In this document: piece by piece, positions 15,539 through 27,810 of the stretch
Layout of the letters: the number at the start of each line of letters is the position of its first letter
How positions within the stretch are numbered: the stretch's first letter is position 1
Assembly: GCA_048058975.1 (NCBI GenBank)
Contig: JBLLNP010000003.1
Coordinates: 1-64,000 of the forward strand
DNA from: RHLJ01 sp048058975
Lineage (GTDB): Bacteria; Bacteroidota; Rhodothermia; Balneolales; Balneolaceae
Direction of reading: 5' to 3'
Length of the DNA: 64,000 bases
The notes under the pieces: model-generated
Databases searched by the model: none
What the model was told of the DNA's origin: nothing
What the model saw: only the letters and a program-made list of their open reading frames with translations
Made by a program: the position numbers and the translations under genes

Positions 15539-17866
15539 CTATCTTATGATAGCTACTTTACCAATCCCTTTTTCTGAGCCATTTTTGTCCAAGGCCACTA
15601 CAAAATAAACCCCAGTTCCTAATTGGCGTCCGTTATAATCCAGCCCGTCCCAGCTGACTCTTCCTCCTCTGGTTTCCAGCTCCCGAACAACGGTACCATC
15701 TACTCCAAGTACTTTAATGTTTGTAGATTCGCTTAGTCCTTCAATCACTATCTGGGAATGTCTCGAATATAAAAAAGGATTAGGATAAACTTTTAGTTCA
15801 TCCATTTTTGGATTTGGAGTAGTTGCTAAATCAGTATAACTGATAAGGCCCAGATCGGTGGCGATGAATACCTCTCCGGTTTCATCATTAATCGTAATGG
15901 ACAGGATATTATTAGATAGAAGCGGGCTGTTATCTTTTGTAAACCTCTTTTCGATGCGACTACCTTCTTCATTTAAAAGCCAAAGCCCCTGATTAACACT
16001 TCCTATCCATTTTTGATTGGCTTCATTTACGGCCATAGCAGAAACATTTACATCCCTAAGTAAAAAACGAGAAATCGCAGAGGTGTCCTCGTTAATAAGC
16101 CACTGCGCTTGGTAATCATTCGGATTTGTACTTTCTACAATGAACTCCGGAAATATAAATCGTGCTATCCCACGAGCCGTACCAATCCATATCTCACCAT
16201 TTTTGTCCTCAACTATTGAAGTAACAAGTTCATCAGGCAAATTACCGTTATTATCATCTGCTGTAAGTTTACGAAACTCATCATCGGTGGGGTCGGTATT
16301 ATTTTTAGTCTCCAAAACAAGTAATCCTTTCCCATTGTAACTAAAGTCTGCCAGAGAGATCCATTTCTGATTGTTGGAATCAATAAAAAGGTCAAAGTAT
16401 AAATTATCTGTTGGGATAGATTCTTTTGGAAAATGAATCCACTCATCACTACCTGCCTGCTGGAGATTCAGAGGCTTGTCTGAATCGTAACTGATTGCCC
16501 ACATGTTATCATCGCTGTCTCCTGCCAAGCCGGAAATCACAATAAAGTTCCTGTTTACGGTTATTCCTGATAAGTTGGTATTTGCAGAGTTGAAAACAGT
16601 TACTTCTTCTGTTTCAATATTGTGCTTTATTATTCCTTTTCCCCAACCTCCGAAATAATAATCGGTTGATGTACTAGACACTGAGTATACACTACCAAAA
16701 CCTGAGGAAGCCATTTCTTGATTAGTTCTGATATTGTAATTCTTCCATTCCCCATTATTGAATAAATAGTATCCTCGAACAGAGTTAAATGGATCCGACT
16801 GTGGAAAAGCTGCCGTACTTGTAGAAATGAATGTATTATTTACATACTCCATTTTGCTGAAAAAATTCAAATACGGACCATCAGGAATAATTTGCTCAAT
16901 ATTACTGGTGTTGTTGAGGTCAACTATTAAAATGCCTCTATCTGAAGTCCCAACATAAAGTGATCCACTTTTTTTAATTACACTAATAACTCTTGTTCCA
17001 GACCCGAAATTTATTTGTTCTTCATTATTTAATAAGTCTTTCCGTATGATAGATTGATCCAATAGTACATATAGTTCGTCTTCCGTTTTGTAGAAACCAT
17101 TAACTGGTGAAGGACCAAACTCATTGGTAACAGTCCAGTTTGTTCCATCAAAACTATATACGCTATCTCCAGAAACAACGTATTCCTTTGAATTAAATGC
17201 TACAATCTTTTCTGTGATTGGGTTATTAAATCCATCTGCTTCTGAATAATTAGTCCATGATTCTGCATTCAAAAGATTATCGCTCAAATTCCCAATCGCT
17301 ACACCCTGCGAAGTTGCACAATAAATTATACCTCCAGAAATATCTATGTCGTTTACCTGTATGCCCCTGTCAAATTCCCCAAGTTTTAGCAAACTACTTG
17401 TCACAAAAAAATCTACCAGATTATATACTACAATTCCAAAGTCTGTAGCTACGTATAATTCGTTTCCACTAATTAGTAAATCGTTTATCCGCTTTGAAGA
17501 GAACTGATCCACTCTGAATATGTCTTCATTCTTCTCGAAACTGCCGGATTCAATATCGAATACATCTAATACCCCATCAGGGTACGCGTAAATTATTTTA
17601 CCATTTGACTCATCAAAAACAGAAAATGAGGGATCTAATCGATGCATTCCATCTATGGTGGTATAGGTCTTTGTTACTTCACCCTCTTCAGTACTAAATA
17701 TACCTCCCAGGGTAGATGCATATAATCCACCATCAGCATCTATTACCAACGAATTAACTGTGGAAAAAGAAGAATATATATTCCAGGATTCAAGATCCTG
17801 AGAAAAACTATTTACTGCCAAAAAAGCTGCAAATAAGACAAGAATCGATTTTTTAGATAGGGACAT
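15539..17866 (-). CDS. PorZ-like beta-propeller protein with T9SS C-terminal domain
   Basis: A 775-residue exported protein. A signal peptide (about 1-22, ending FSQD) precedes two stretches of Reg_prop/YWTD-like propeller blades (GLYASTLGGIF, LYVATDFGIVVYN, IWIGTARGIARF, FIATDLGLISY). The C-terminal ~85 residues are a T9SS type A sorting domain (VYPNPFLYSRHSQIVIEGL to the end). Length and the two-propeller-plus-CTD plan fit PorZ, a surface part of the T9SS attachment complex that handles A-LPS. The alternative is a generic Reg_prop surface protein. Neighbouring glycan genes agree with a surface role. Confidence 0.65.
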   Translation of the reverse strand: MSLSKKSILVLFAAFLAVNSFSQDLESWNIYSSFSTVNSLVIDADGGLYASTLGGIFSTEEGEVTKTYTTIDGMHRLDPSFSVFDESNGKIIYAYPDGVLDVFDIESGSFEKNEDIFRVDQFSSKRINDLLISGNELYVATDFGIVVYNLVDFFVTSSLLKLGEFDRGIQVNDIDISGGIIYCATSQGVAIGNLSDNLLNAESWTNYSEADGFNNPITEKIVAFNSKEYVVSGDSVYSFDGTNWTVTNEFGPSPVNGFYKTEDELYVLLDQSIIRKDLLNNEEQINFGSGTRVISVIKKSGSLYVGTSDRGILIVDLNNTSNIEQIIPDGPYLNFFSKMEYVNNTFISTSTAAFPQSDPFNSVRGYYLFNNGEWKNYNIRTNQEMASSGFGSVYSVSSTSTDYYFGGWGKGIIKHNIETEEVTVFNSANTNLSGITVNRNFIVISGLAGDSDDNMWAISYDSDKPLNLQQAGSDEWIHFPKESIPTDNLYFDLFIDSNNQKWISLADFSYNGKGLLVLETKNNTDPTDDEFRKLTADDNNGNLPDELVTSIVEDKNGEIWIGTARGIARFIFPEFIVESTNPNDYQAQWLINEDTSAISRFLLRDVNVSAMAVNEANQKWIGSVNQGLWLLNEEGSRIEKRFTKDNSPLLSNNILSITINDETGEVFIATDLGLISYTDLATTPNPKMDELKVYPNPFLYSRHSQIVIEGLSESTNIKVLGVDGTVVRELETRGGRVSWDGLDYNGRQLGTGVYFVVALDKNGSEKGIGKVAIIR

Positions 17867-17933
17867 AAATGTGTAACTACATCTTAATGATTACTGATGG
17901 TAGCTTTTATTACATATAACACATTTTTGGGGT

Positions 17934-17961
17934 TAAACTTACTTTCGATTCAATTAGTCAA
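17934..17961 (-). promoter_or_regulatory. Candidate promoter of the PorZ-like gene
   Basis: On the minus strand a TTG (17959-17961) is followed after 17 bases by TAAGTTTA (17934-17941), seven of eight positions matching TAnnTTTG. It lies about 70 bases before the start codon and downstream of the rRNA terminator. Confidence 0.4.
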
Positions 17962-17992
17962 GTATAAAAAGAATCTACTTATAAAAAGAAAT

Positions 17993-18026
17993 AAAAAAAG
18001 CCCTGATCAGCGGGGCTGAACAGGGC
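17993..18026 (-). terminator. Rho-independent terminator of the rRNA operon
   Basis: In the transcript, GCCCTG-TTCAGC-CCC-GCTGAT-CAGGGC folds into a stem of about 11 base pairs, followed by a run of seven U. It lies 13 bases after the 5S 3' end. Confidence 0.9.
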
Positions 18027-18038
18027 GTGGAAAGAAAG

Positions 18039-18146
18039 AAGAGGCGGCGACCTACTCTACCGCGAAGCAGTACCATCGGCGCTGCAGGGCTTAACGTCCG
18101 TGTTCGGGATGGGAACGGGTGGGGCCCCTGCGCAATAGCCACCTCA
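18039..18146 (-). rRNA. rrf: 5S ribosomal RNA
   Basis: About 108 bases, with conserved internal elements: the transcript contains CCCAUCCCGAACACGG, UUAAGCCCU and GCCGAUGGUACUGC. The ends pair as helix I (GAGGUGGC with GCCGCCUC). It is the last gene of the rRNA operon. Ends are set from the helix, to within a few bases. Confidence 0.93.
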
Positions 18147-18169
18147 ATCTAAAGTCTTCAATAAAATGG

Positions 18170-18191
18170 AGTTCTTTGACATGGGAAGAAG
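18170..18191 (-). other. 3' arm of the 23S precursor processing stem
   Basis: Its sequence is the near-perfect complement of 21320-21342 on the transcript (CTTCTTCCCATGTCAAAGAA pairs with the 5' arm). The two would close a ~22 bp stem around 23S, the usual RNase III substrate. Confidence 0.7.
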
Positions 18192-18261
18192 CGGTAAAAC
18201 AAAGGATTTTGTAGAACTTTGTGTGCTGGTCTTGCCCCGCGGTAAGGCGGTGCAAGCCATA

Positions 18262-21140
<2,879 letters not shown>

Positions 21141-21319
21141 TATGGCTTGCACGACCCGCTCGCGCGGCGTACAAACCTAGCTTTTTGGTTCTATTGTGGT
21201 CTGGATGTGGGACGAACCGCATCCAGATACCTTGGCGTATTACCTGCAGATCATCGCTGATCCACACGCAACACTGAGTTTAATACTTTGCAGTATTAGA
21301 CCTTTATTTTACATTGTTA

Positions 21320-21342
21320 CTTCTTCACCATGTCAAAGAACT
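21320..21342 (-). other. 5' arm of 23S processing stem, with boxA-like sequence
   Basis: The transcript reads AGUUCUUUGACAUGG, complementary to 18170-18191. AGTTCTTTGACA also resembles the boxA antitermination element (TGCTCTTTAACA), and AGTTCTATGACA occurs in the 16S leader at 23419-23430. It may serve both functions. Confidence 0.6.
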
Positions 21343-21488
21343 GCCCGTAGCACGGGCAAGCTGTTACGGTTAGCCTTCATGGATACTTACATATCCAATC
21401 CCTCAAACCTAAAACATTCATCGTGGCAAGCCTCGGGATATTCCATCCTCTCAACTACTTACCTCATTCATTAAATCAAAAATTTCTG

Positions 21489-21562
21489 TGGAGCTACGGG
21501 GATTCGAACCCCGGACCCCCTGCTTGCAAAGCAGGTGCTCTAGCCAGCTGAGCTATAGCCCC
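21489..21562 (-). tRNA. tRNA-Ala (TGC)
   Basis: 74 bases; acceptor stem GGGGCTA/TAGCTCC, anticodon loop CTTTGCAAG with TGC, and T-loop GGTTCGAATCC. CCA is not encoded. It lies in the 16S-23S spacer, 10 bases after tRNA-Ile. Confidence 0.97.
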
Positions 21563-21572
21563 AAACACCTTG

Positions 21573-21647
<75 letters not shown>

Positions 21648-21711
21648 GCTTGGGCATCTCGCACAGGCAGCCTGGCCGCCTTCCGACGGGGCTCTGCCCG
21701 CTGTATAAAAA

Positions 21712-21733
21712 GAAGCAATAAACAGATTGTTTG
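21712..21733 (-). other. 3' arm of the 16S precursor processing stem
   Basis: The plus strand reads GAAGCAATAAACAGATTG and onward. It matches the minus-strand leader at 23391-23412 with one difference, so the two arms pair over 22 bases (one G-U) and enclose 16S. Confidence 0.75.
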
Positions 21734-21780
21734 ACGAGCTTGCGCAGGTTCGTCGATTACCAAAGTAATCCGCTCTCCTT

Positions 21781-23318
<1,538 letters not shown>

Positions 23319-23390
23319 TATTTATATATAACTTTTGAGCCGATCCCGCGCTCACTCTCATTCAAAAGAATTTCCGAGCTCTCGCTCGCA

Positions 23391-23412
23391 CAAACAATCT
23401 GTCTATTGCTTC
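23391..23412 (-). other. 5' arm of the 16S precursor processing stem
   Basis: The transcript GAAGCAAUAGACAGAUUG and onward pairs with 21712-21733. It lies about 75 bases before the mature 16S 5' end. A boxA-like AGTTCTATGACA lies just upstream at 23419-23430. Confidence 0.75.
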
Positions 23413-23468
23413 TCAATATGTCATAGAACTTTTGTTTCGGTCATTCAAATATTTTCCAAAACAGAAAC

Positions 23469-23500
23469 CAAAGATACGGGATAAATTATTCAGATGTCAA
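23469..23500 (-). promoter_or_regulatory. Ribosomal RNA operon promoter
   Basis: On the minus strand TTGACA (23495-23500) is followed by TATCTTTG (23469-23476), with 21 bases between TTG and TATCTTTG. This is an ideal Bacteroidota housekeeping promoter (TTG...TAnnTTTG). Transcription would start near 23462, about 145 bases before 16S. Confidence 0.85.
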
Positions 23501-23550
23501 CTATTTTTAGAAGAAAAATCTGAATTTTTTATTCACTAAATCAATGGCAT

Positions 23551-23585
23551 AAAAAAAGAAGTACCGATATACATCAGTACTTCTT
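23551..23585 (-). terminator. Rho-independent terminator after rplQ
   Basis: The transcript AAGAAGUAC-(12 nt)-GUACUUCUU forms a 9-bp stem followed by UUUUUUUA. It ends the long ribosomal-protein operon and separates it from the rRNA promoter about 50 bases on. Confidence 0.88.
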
Positions 23586-23603
23586 AAAATATGTAAGAGA
23601 GAA

Positions 23604-24200
23604 TTATTTCTTCTCTTCAGTTTCTTCGTCAGAAGCTTCTTCTTCCTTAGAATCTGCTGCTTCAGAAGTAGTCTCTTCAAGCGCTACTTCTTCTGTATTT
23701 TCTTTCTCAGTTGCTTCAATTTCTTCAACAGCAACTTCTTCAACTACAGCTACAGTTTCTGTTTCTTTAGTAGTAGGAGTATTAGCTTTACCTGCTCTTC
23801 GTGTTCGCTTCTTTTTGGTGGTCTTACCTTCCGGTTGGATATCATTGTAATCAACCAATTCGATTACTGCCATCTCAGCACCATCTCCCTGACGGTGTCC
23901 AATTTTTATGACACGAGTATAACCGCCTGAACGATCTTTGGATTTTGGACCAACTTCATTAAACAAAAGCGAAACTGTATCCTTATCCTGAAGAGATGAG
24001 AATACCTCTTTTCTGTTGTGGTGTGTATCCTCTTTAGCTCTTGTAATGATCGGCTCTACAAAACGTCGGAGTTCTTTAGCTTTTGCTACTGTAGTAACAA
24101 TTCTATGCTCTTTTACAAGTGCAGTAGTAAGTGCGCGCATCGTTGCACTTCTGTGCGATGCAGTACGGCTTAGCTTTCTACCTTTTACTTTATGGCGCAT
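23604..24200 (-). CDS. rplQ: 50S ribosomal protein L17 with acidic C-terminal tail
   Basis: Large-subunit protein near the exit tunnel. The conserved core covers about residues 1-120 (MRHKVKGRKLSRTASHR). A basic linker (KKKRTRRAGK) follows, then a ~60-residue Glu/Thr/Ala-rich tail, making 198 residues against roughly 120-130 for the minimal protein. The tail is low complexity and probably disordered; C-terminal extensions of L17 are known in Bacteroidota. Last gene of the ribosomal array. Confidence 0.95.
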   Translation of the reverse strand: MRHKVKGRKLSRTASHRSATMRALTTALVKEHRIVTTVAKAKELRRFVEPIITRAKEDTHHNRKEVFSSLQDKDTVSLLFNEVGPKSKDRSGGYTRVIKIGHRQGDGAEMAVIELVDYNDIQPEGKTTKKKRTRRAGKANTPTTKETETVAVVEEVAVEEIEATEKENTEEVALEETTSEAADSKEEEASDEETEEKK

Positions 24201-24216
24201 GATTAATTTCCTATTC

Positions 24217-25188
24217 TTAGTCTAAATATTTTGCTACGTCCATACCGAATTGAAGATTTTTCTCTTCAATTACTTCAATAAGTTCTGTCAAAGATTTCTT
24301 ACCAAAGTTTCGGAATTTGAGAAGATCCTGCTCGTCTCTGGCCACTAACTCACCAATAGAATTGATGTTTGCAGACTTCAAGCAGTTGTACGCACGTACA
24401 CTTAAATTAAGATCTTCAATACTTGTTCTTAGAAGATTAGCAACTCGTTGCTTTTCAGCATCCACTTCTTCTTCTTCCTGAGTGAATGGCTCTTCAATCT
24501 TTTCTGTAATAAATTTCTCGATGTGTTCTTTCAGGATTTTTCCTGCAAGTGTTAATGCTTCTTTGGCATTAACAGAGCCGTCAGTCTCAACATCCATTAC
24601 CAATTTTTCGTAATCGGTACGTTGGCCTACACGCACATTCTCAACATTAAACTTAACTGATTTGATTGGAGTAAAGATCGCATCAATAGCAATGAGATTT
24701 ATATCTTCTTCTTCAAAAGACATCTCCTCAGCTGGAACGTATCCTCTTCCTCTTCCAACTCTCAATTCGATTTCTAGTTCAGCATCATCAGCTAAATTGG
24801 CAATCACTAAGTCTGTATTAAGTACTTCGTATTCACCAGTTGCAGCATCAATGTCGGCAGCAGTTAGTATACCACTTCCTTTCTTACTGATGTGAATCAC
24901 ACCACCGCTTTGCTCAACCTGCTTGAAACGAACTTGCTTGAAATTCAGAATGATTTCGTACACATCTTCTTTGACTCCCTTGATGCTGGAGTACTCGTGA
25001 TCAACACCGTTAATCTTTACTGCATTAATTGCAATTCCCGGAAGAGATGAAAGAAGTACACGTCGGAAAGAGTTCCCAATGGTTACTCCAAACCCTCTTT
25101 CTAATGGTTGAAGAACAAACGTACCAAAGTTATCATTGTCTTTTACAACATCTAAACTTTCCGGCATTTGAATACTATAGTTACTCAT
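24217..25188 (-). CDS. rpoA: DNA-directed RNA polymerase subunit alpha
   Basis: Assembles RNA polymerase and contacts promoter DNA and activators. The 323 residues include the N-terminal dimerisation domain (~1-230; LERGFGVTIGNSFRRVLLSSLPG) and the C-terminal domain (~245-315; LNLSVRAYNCLKSANINSIGELV) after an acidic linker. Full length. Lies between rpsD and rplQ, as in the alpha operon. Confidence 0.97.
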   Translation of the reverse strand: MSNYSIQMPESLDVVKDNDNFGTFVLQPLERGFGVTIGNSFRRVLLSSLPGIAINAVKINGVDHEYSSIKGVKEDVYEIILNFKQVRFKQVEQSGGVIHISKKGSGILTAADIDAATGEYEVLNTDLVIANLADDAELEIELRVGRGRGYVPAEEMSFEEEDINLIAIDAIFTPIKSVKFNVENVRVGQRTDYEKLVMDVETDGSVNAKEALTLAGKILKEHIEKFITEKIEEPFTQEEEEVDAEKQRVANLLRTSIEDLNLSVRAYNCLKSANINSIGELVARDEQDLLKFRNFGKKSLTELIEVIEEKNLQFGMDVAKYLD

Positions 25189-25211
25189 AGTGATACGGTA
25201 AACTTTTAAAA

Positions 25212-25817
25212 TTACTTCGAATAAAGCTCAACAATAAGCTGAACATTGATGTTTTCAGGAATTTCTTCCAGAGTTGGCTCGTATAAAAACTTGCCGCTTT
25301 TTGACTTCGGATCTGTTTCAACCCACTTGTACTTATTTCTTGGGGCGCTGCTTAACGATTCTCCGACTACTTCAAGATCTCTTGATTTAGGACGAAGAGA
25401 AATAACATCACCCGGCTTAACTGCATAAGAAGGAATGTTAACAGTGCTTCCGTTTACAACAATATGCTTGTGAGAAACAAGCTGACGTGCCTGACGTCTG
25501 GTTTTAGTGAATCCCATTCTGAATACAGTATTATCTAACCTGGATTCTAAGGATTGTAATAAAATCTCACCAGTTACACCTTCCTTTGCAGTGGCAGCTT
25601 CGTAAAGATTACGGAATTGCTTTTCAAGCAAACCGTAAGTGTATTTCGCCTTCTGCTTCTCTTCAAGCTGAATAGCATATTCGGATTTACGCTGAAATCT
25701 CGAACGACCATGCTGTCCAGGACCATATGGTTTGCGTTCTAATGCTTTACTCGCTCCAAAGATTGGTTCTTTAAAACGTCTGGCTTTCTTTTGTTTTGGG
25801 CCTCTATATCTTGCCAT
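25212..25817 (-). CDS. rpsD: 30S ribosomal protein S4
   Basis: Primary 16S-binding protein and, in many bacteria, repressor of the alpha operon. The 201 residues include an S4 RNA-binding domain (~93-155; LESRLDNTVFRMGFTKTRRQARQLV). The N-terminus (MARYRGPKQKKARRFKEPIF) lacks the zinc-binding cysteines, so it is the zinc-free form. Confidence 0.97.
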   Translation of the reverse strand: MARYRGPKQKKARRFKEPIFGASKALERKPYGPGQHGRSRFQRKSEYAIQLEEKQKAKYTYGLLEKQFRNLYEAATAKEGVTGEILLQSLESRLDNTVFRMGFTKTRRQARQLVSHKHIVVNGSTVNIPSYAVKPGDVISLRPKSRDLEVVGESLSSAPRNKYKWVETDPKSKSGKFLYEPTLEEIPENINVQLIVELYSK

Positions 25818-25836
25818 TTTATACTACAATTACGAA

Positions 25837-26244
25837 TTAAACTCTTCTGCGTTTTGGTGGTCGGCATCCATTGTGGGGAATTGGAGTCTTATCCACAATA
25901 GAAGAAACTTCTAAGCCAACATTGGCCATTGCACGAACTGCAGCTTCTCTACCTGATCCTGGTCCTTTTACAAAAACTTCTACTTTTCGAAGACCCATTT
26001 CATGGGCTGCTTTAGCTGCAGTTTCTGCACTAAGTTGAGCTGCATAAGGTGTGTTCTTACGCGAACCTTTAAATCCTTCTTTTCCGGCAGATGACCATGA
26101 GAGAACATTACCGTTATTATCGGTAATAGTAACAATCACATTATTGAAGGTAGCCTTCACAAAAGCCATACCGTTAGGATCGCTAACCTGCTTTTTCTTT
26201 TTTCTTTTCGCTGCAGCTGCTGCGCTTTGTTGTTTCTTAGCCAT
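25837..26244 (-). CDS. rpsK: 30S ribosomal protein S11
   Basis: Platform protein near the mRNA exit and E site. The 135 residues have a Lys/Ala-rich N-terminal stretch and the conserved end DKTPIPHNGCRPPKRRRV. It follows rpsM by 18 bases. Confidence 0.97.
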   Translation of the reverse strand: MAKKQQSAAAAAKRKKKKQVSDPNGMAFVKATFNNVIVTITDNNGNVLSWSSAGKEGFKGSRKNTPYAAQLSAETAAKAAHEMGLRKVEVFVKGPGSGREAAVRAMANVGLEVSSIVDKTPIPHNGCRPPKRRRV

Positions 26245-26262
26245 GATTAAATATCAATTAAA

Positions 26263-26640
26263 TTACTTAGTCGCTTTCTTCTTGTTGGCAACAGTACGCT
26301 TTTTACCTTTACGGGTACGCGCGTTAGTTTGAGTGCGCTGTCCACGAACAGGCAATCCTTTACGGTGACGAACACCACGGTAACTTCCAATTTCAATTAA
26401 ACGACGAATGTTACCATTTACCTCACTTCTTAGAGCACCTTCAACTTTGTACTCTTCATCCAATAAATTACGGATCGCACTCACCTGATCATCAGACCAG
26501 TCCTGAACCTTGATATTTTCATCAATCTCAAGCTTTTCAAAAATCTTTTTTGATTGTGAGCGACCTATACCATGAATATAGGTAAGACCAATTAGGCCTC
26601 TTTTCTGTTTTGGTAAATCAATTCCTGCAATACGTGCCAT
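26263..26640 (-). CDS. rpsM: 30S ribosomal protein S13
   Basis: Head protein bridging to the large subunit and contacting P-site tRNA. 125 residues starting MARIAGIDLP, with helix-two-turn-helix segment YIHGIGRSQS and the basic C-terminus GLPVRGQRTQTNARTRKGKK. Confidence 0.97.
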   Translation of the reverse strand: MARIAGIDLPKQKRGLIGLTYIHGIGRSQSKKIFEKLEIDENIKVQDWSDDQVSAIRNLLDEEYKVEGALRSEVNGNIRRLIEIGSYRGVRHRKGLPVRGQRTQTNARTRKGKKRTVANKKKATK

Positions 26641-26657
26641 GCTATACTCTTATGCAA

Positions 26658-26774
26658 TTATCCCTGACGCTGCTTATGGCGCGGGTTTTTCTTATTGATT
26701 ACGTACAAACGACCTTTTCTTCTTACGATCTTGTCATCTGCACTTCTTTTTTTAACCGAAGATCTTGTTTTCAT
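26658..26774 (-). CDS. rpmJ: 50S ribosomal protein L36, zinc-free form
   Basis: A 38-residue protein starting MKTRSSVKKRSADDKIVRRK and ending NPRHKQRQG, lying between infA and rpsM, the standard place. The zinc ligands of the C+ form (CxxC...C...H) are replaced (RSADDK, VINKKN), so no zinc knuckle can form; this C- form is usual in Bacteroidota. The gene was identified by translating the gap between infA and rpsM. Confidence 0.95.
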   Translation of the reverse strand: MKTRSSVKKRSADDKIVRRKGRLYVINKKNPRHKQRQG

Positions 26775-26785
26775 GTCAACAGTGT

Positions 26786-27004
26786 TTATTTGTATCGATA
26801 GGTAATTCTTCCTTTACTAAGATCGTAGGGCGACATTTCTACCGCTACACGATCACCCGGTAAAATTTTGATGTAGTACATCCTCATCTTACCAGAAACA
26901 TGAGCCAAAATTTCGTGACCATTTTCCAACTGCACTCTGAACTGCGCATTTGGTAATGCTTCTAAAATTTCTCCGTCTTGTTTAATCGGCTCCTGTTTAG
27001 CCAT
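26786..27004 (-). CDS. infA: Translation initiation factor IF-1
   Basis: Single OB-fold protein blocking the A site during initiation. 72 residues, starting MAKQEPIKQDGEILEALPNA, with typical GHEILAHVSGKMRMYYIKIL and the C-terminal DLSKGRITYRYK. Its start overlaps the map stop by 8 bases. Confidence 0.97.
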   Translation of the reverse strand: MAKQEPIKQDGEILEALPNAQFRVQLENGHEILAHVSGKMRMYYIKILPGDRVAVEMSPYDLSKGRITYRYK

Positions 27005-27806
27005 ATTGAATTACTTTATCTTGATTTTTCGACAGCTCGGCAATATAGTCAAAAGTACTGAGAATTTCAGCCTTTCCTTCTCTCACTACAACATCATGTT
27101 CGAAGTGAGCGGAAACGCCTCCATCCGCTGTAACTACAGTCCAGCCATCATTCAATGTTTTTACTTTCCATGAACCCATGTTAATCATCGGTTCAATAGC
27201 GAGGGTCATACCTTCACGAAGGCGTTCACCTCTTCCTTTCCTTCCATAGTTAGGAACTGATGGATCTTCGTGCAATGACTTGCCCAATCCATGCCCAACT
27301 AAATCTCTTACCACTCCATACCCAGCGTTTTCGCAGTATGTTTGAATGGAATTACCAATATCACCCATTCTGTTTCCATGAATCGCGTTTTCAATTCCTA
27401 CATATAACGACTCAAGTGTAGTTCTGAGTAAATCGAGTACTTTATCATCGCAATCACCTACTGCAAATGTGTAGGCATGATCTCCGAAGTATCCGTCTTT
27501 CTCTACCCCACAATCGATAGAAACAATGTCACCTTCTTTCAGTTTCCTTTCTCCGGGAATTCCGTGAACTACTTCTTCATTCACAGAAATACAGAGCGTT
27601 CCAGGAAATGGATTATTACTTGGGCCATATCCTTTGAACGCTGGCCGTGCATTATTTGCCGCGATATATTCTTCGGCAATGCGATCGAGTTTTCCGGTTG
27701 TTACACCTGGCTCGATATGCTTCCCAACTTCACCTAAGGTTCTGGAAACAAGCTGCGCACTTTCGCGCATCTTATCTATCTCCGATTCACTCTTCAGGTA
27801 GATCAT
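26997..27806 (-). CDS. map: Methionine aminopeptidase type I
   Basis: Removes the initiator methionine from nascent proteins. 269 residues. All five metal ligands are visible: the two Asp in VSIDCGVEKDGYFGDHAY, His in GHGLGKSLHEDP, Glu in LAIEPMI and Glu in SAHFEHDVVV. Lies between secY (4-base gap) and infA (8-base overlap). Confidence 0.97.
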   Translation of the reverse strand: MIYLKSESEIDKMRESAQLVSRTLGEVGKHIEPGVTTGKLDRIAEEYIAANNARPAFKGYGPSNNPFPGTLCISVNEEVVHGIPGERKLKEGDIVSIDCGVEKDGYFGDHAYTFAVGDCDDKVLDLLRTTLESLYVGIENAIHGNRMGDIGNSIQTYCENAGYGVVRDLVGHGLGKSLHEDPSVPNYGRKGRGERLREGMTLAIEPMINMGSWKVKTLNDGWTVVTADGGVSAHFEHDVVVREGKAEILSTFDYIAELSKNQDKVIQYG

Positions 27807-27810
27807 TATA

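Noticed and set aside
23319..23550. Riboswitch or leader peptide upstream of 16S
   Set aside because: The sequence is explained by a promoter, a boxA-like element and the 16S processing stem.
26658..26774. L36 considered defective for lack of cysteines
   Set aside because: The zinc-free form is a known functional variant; length and other residues are normal.
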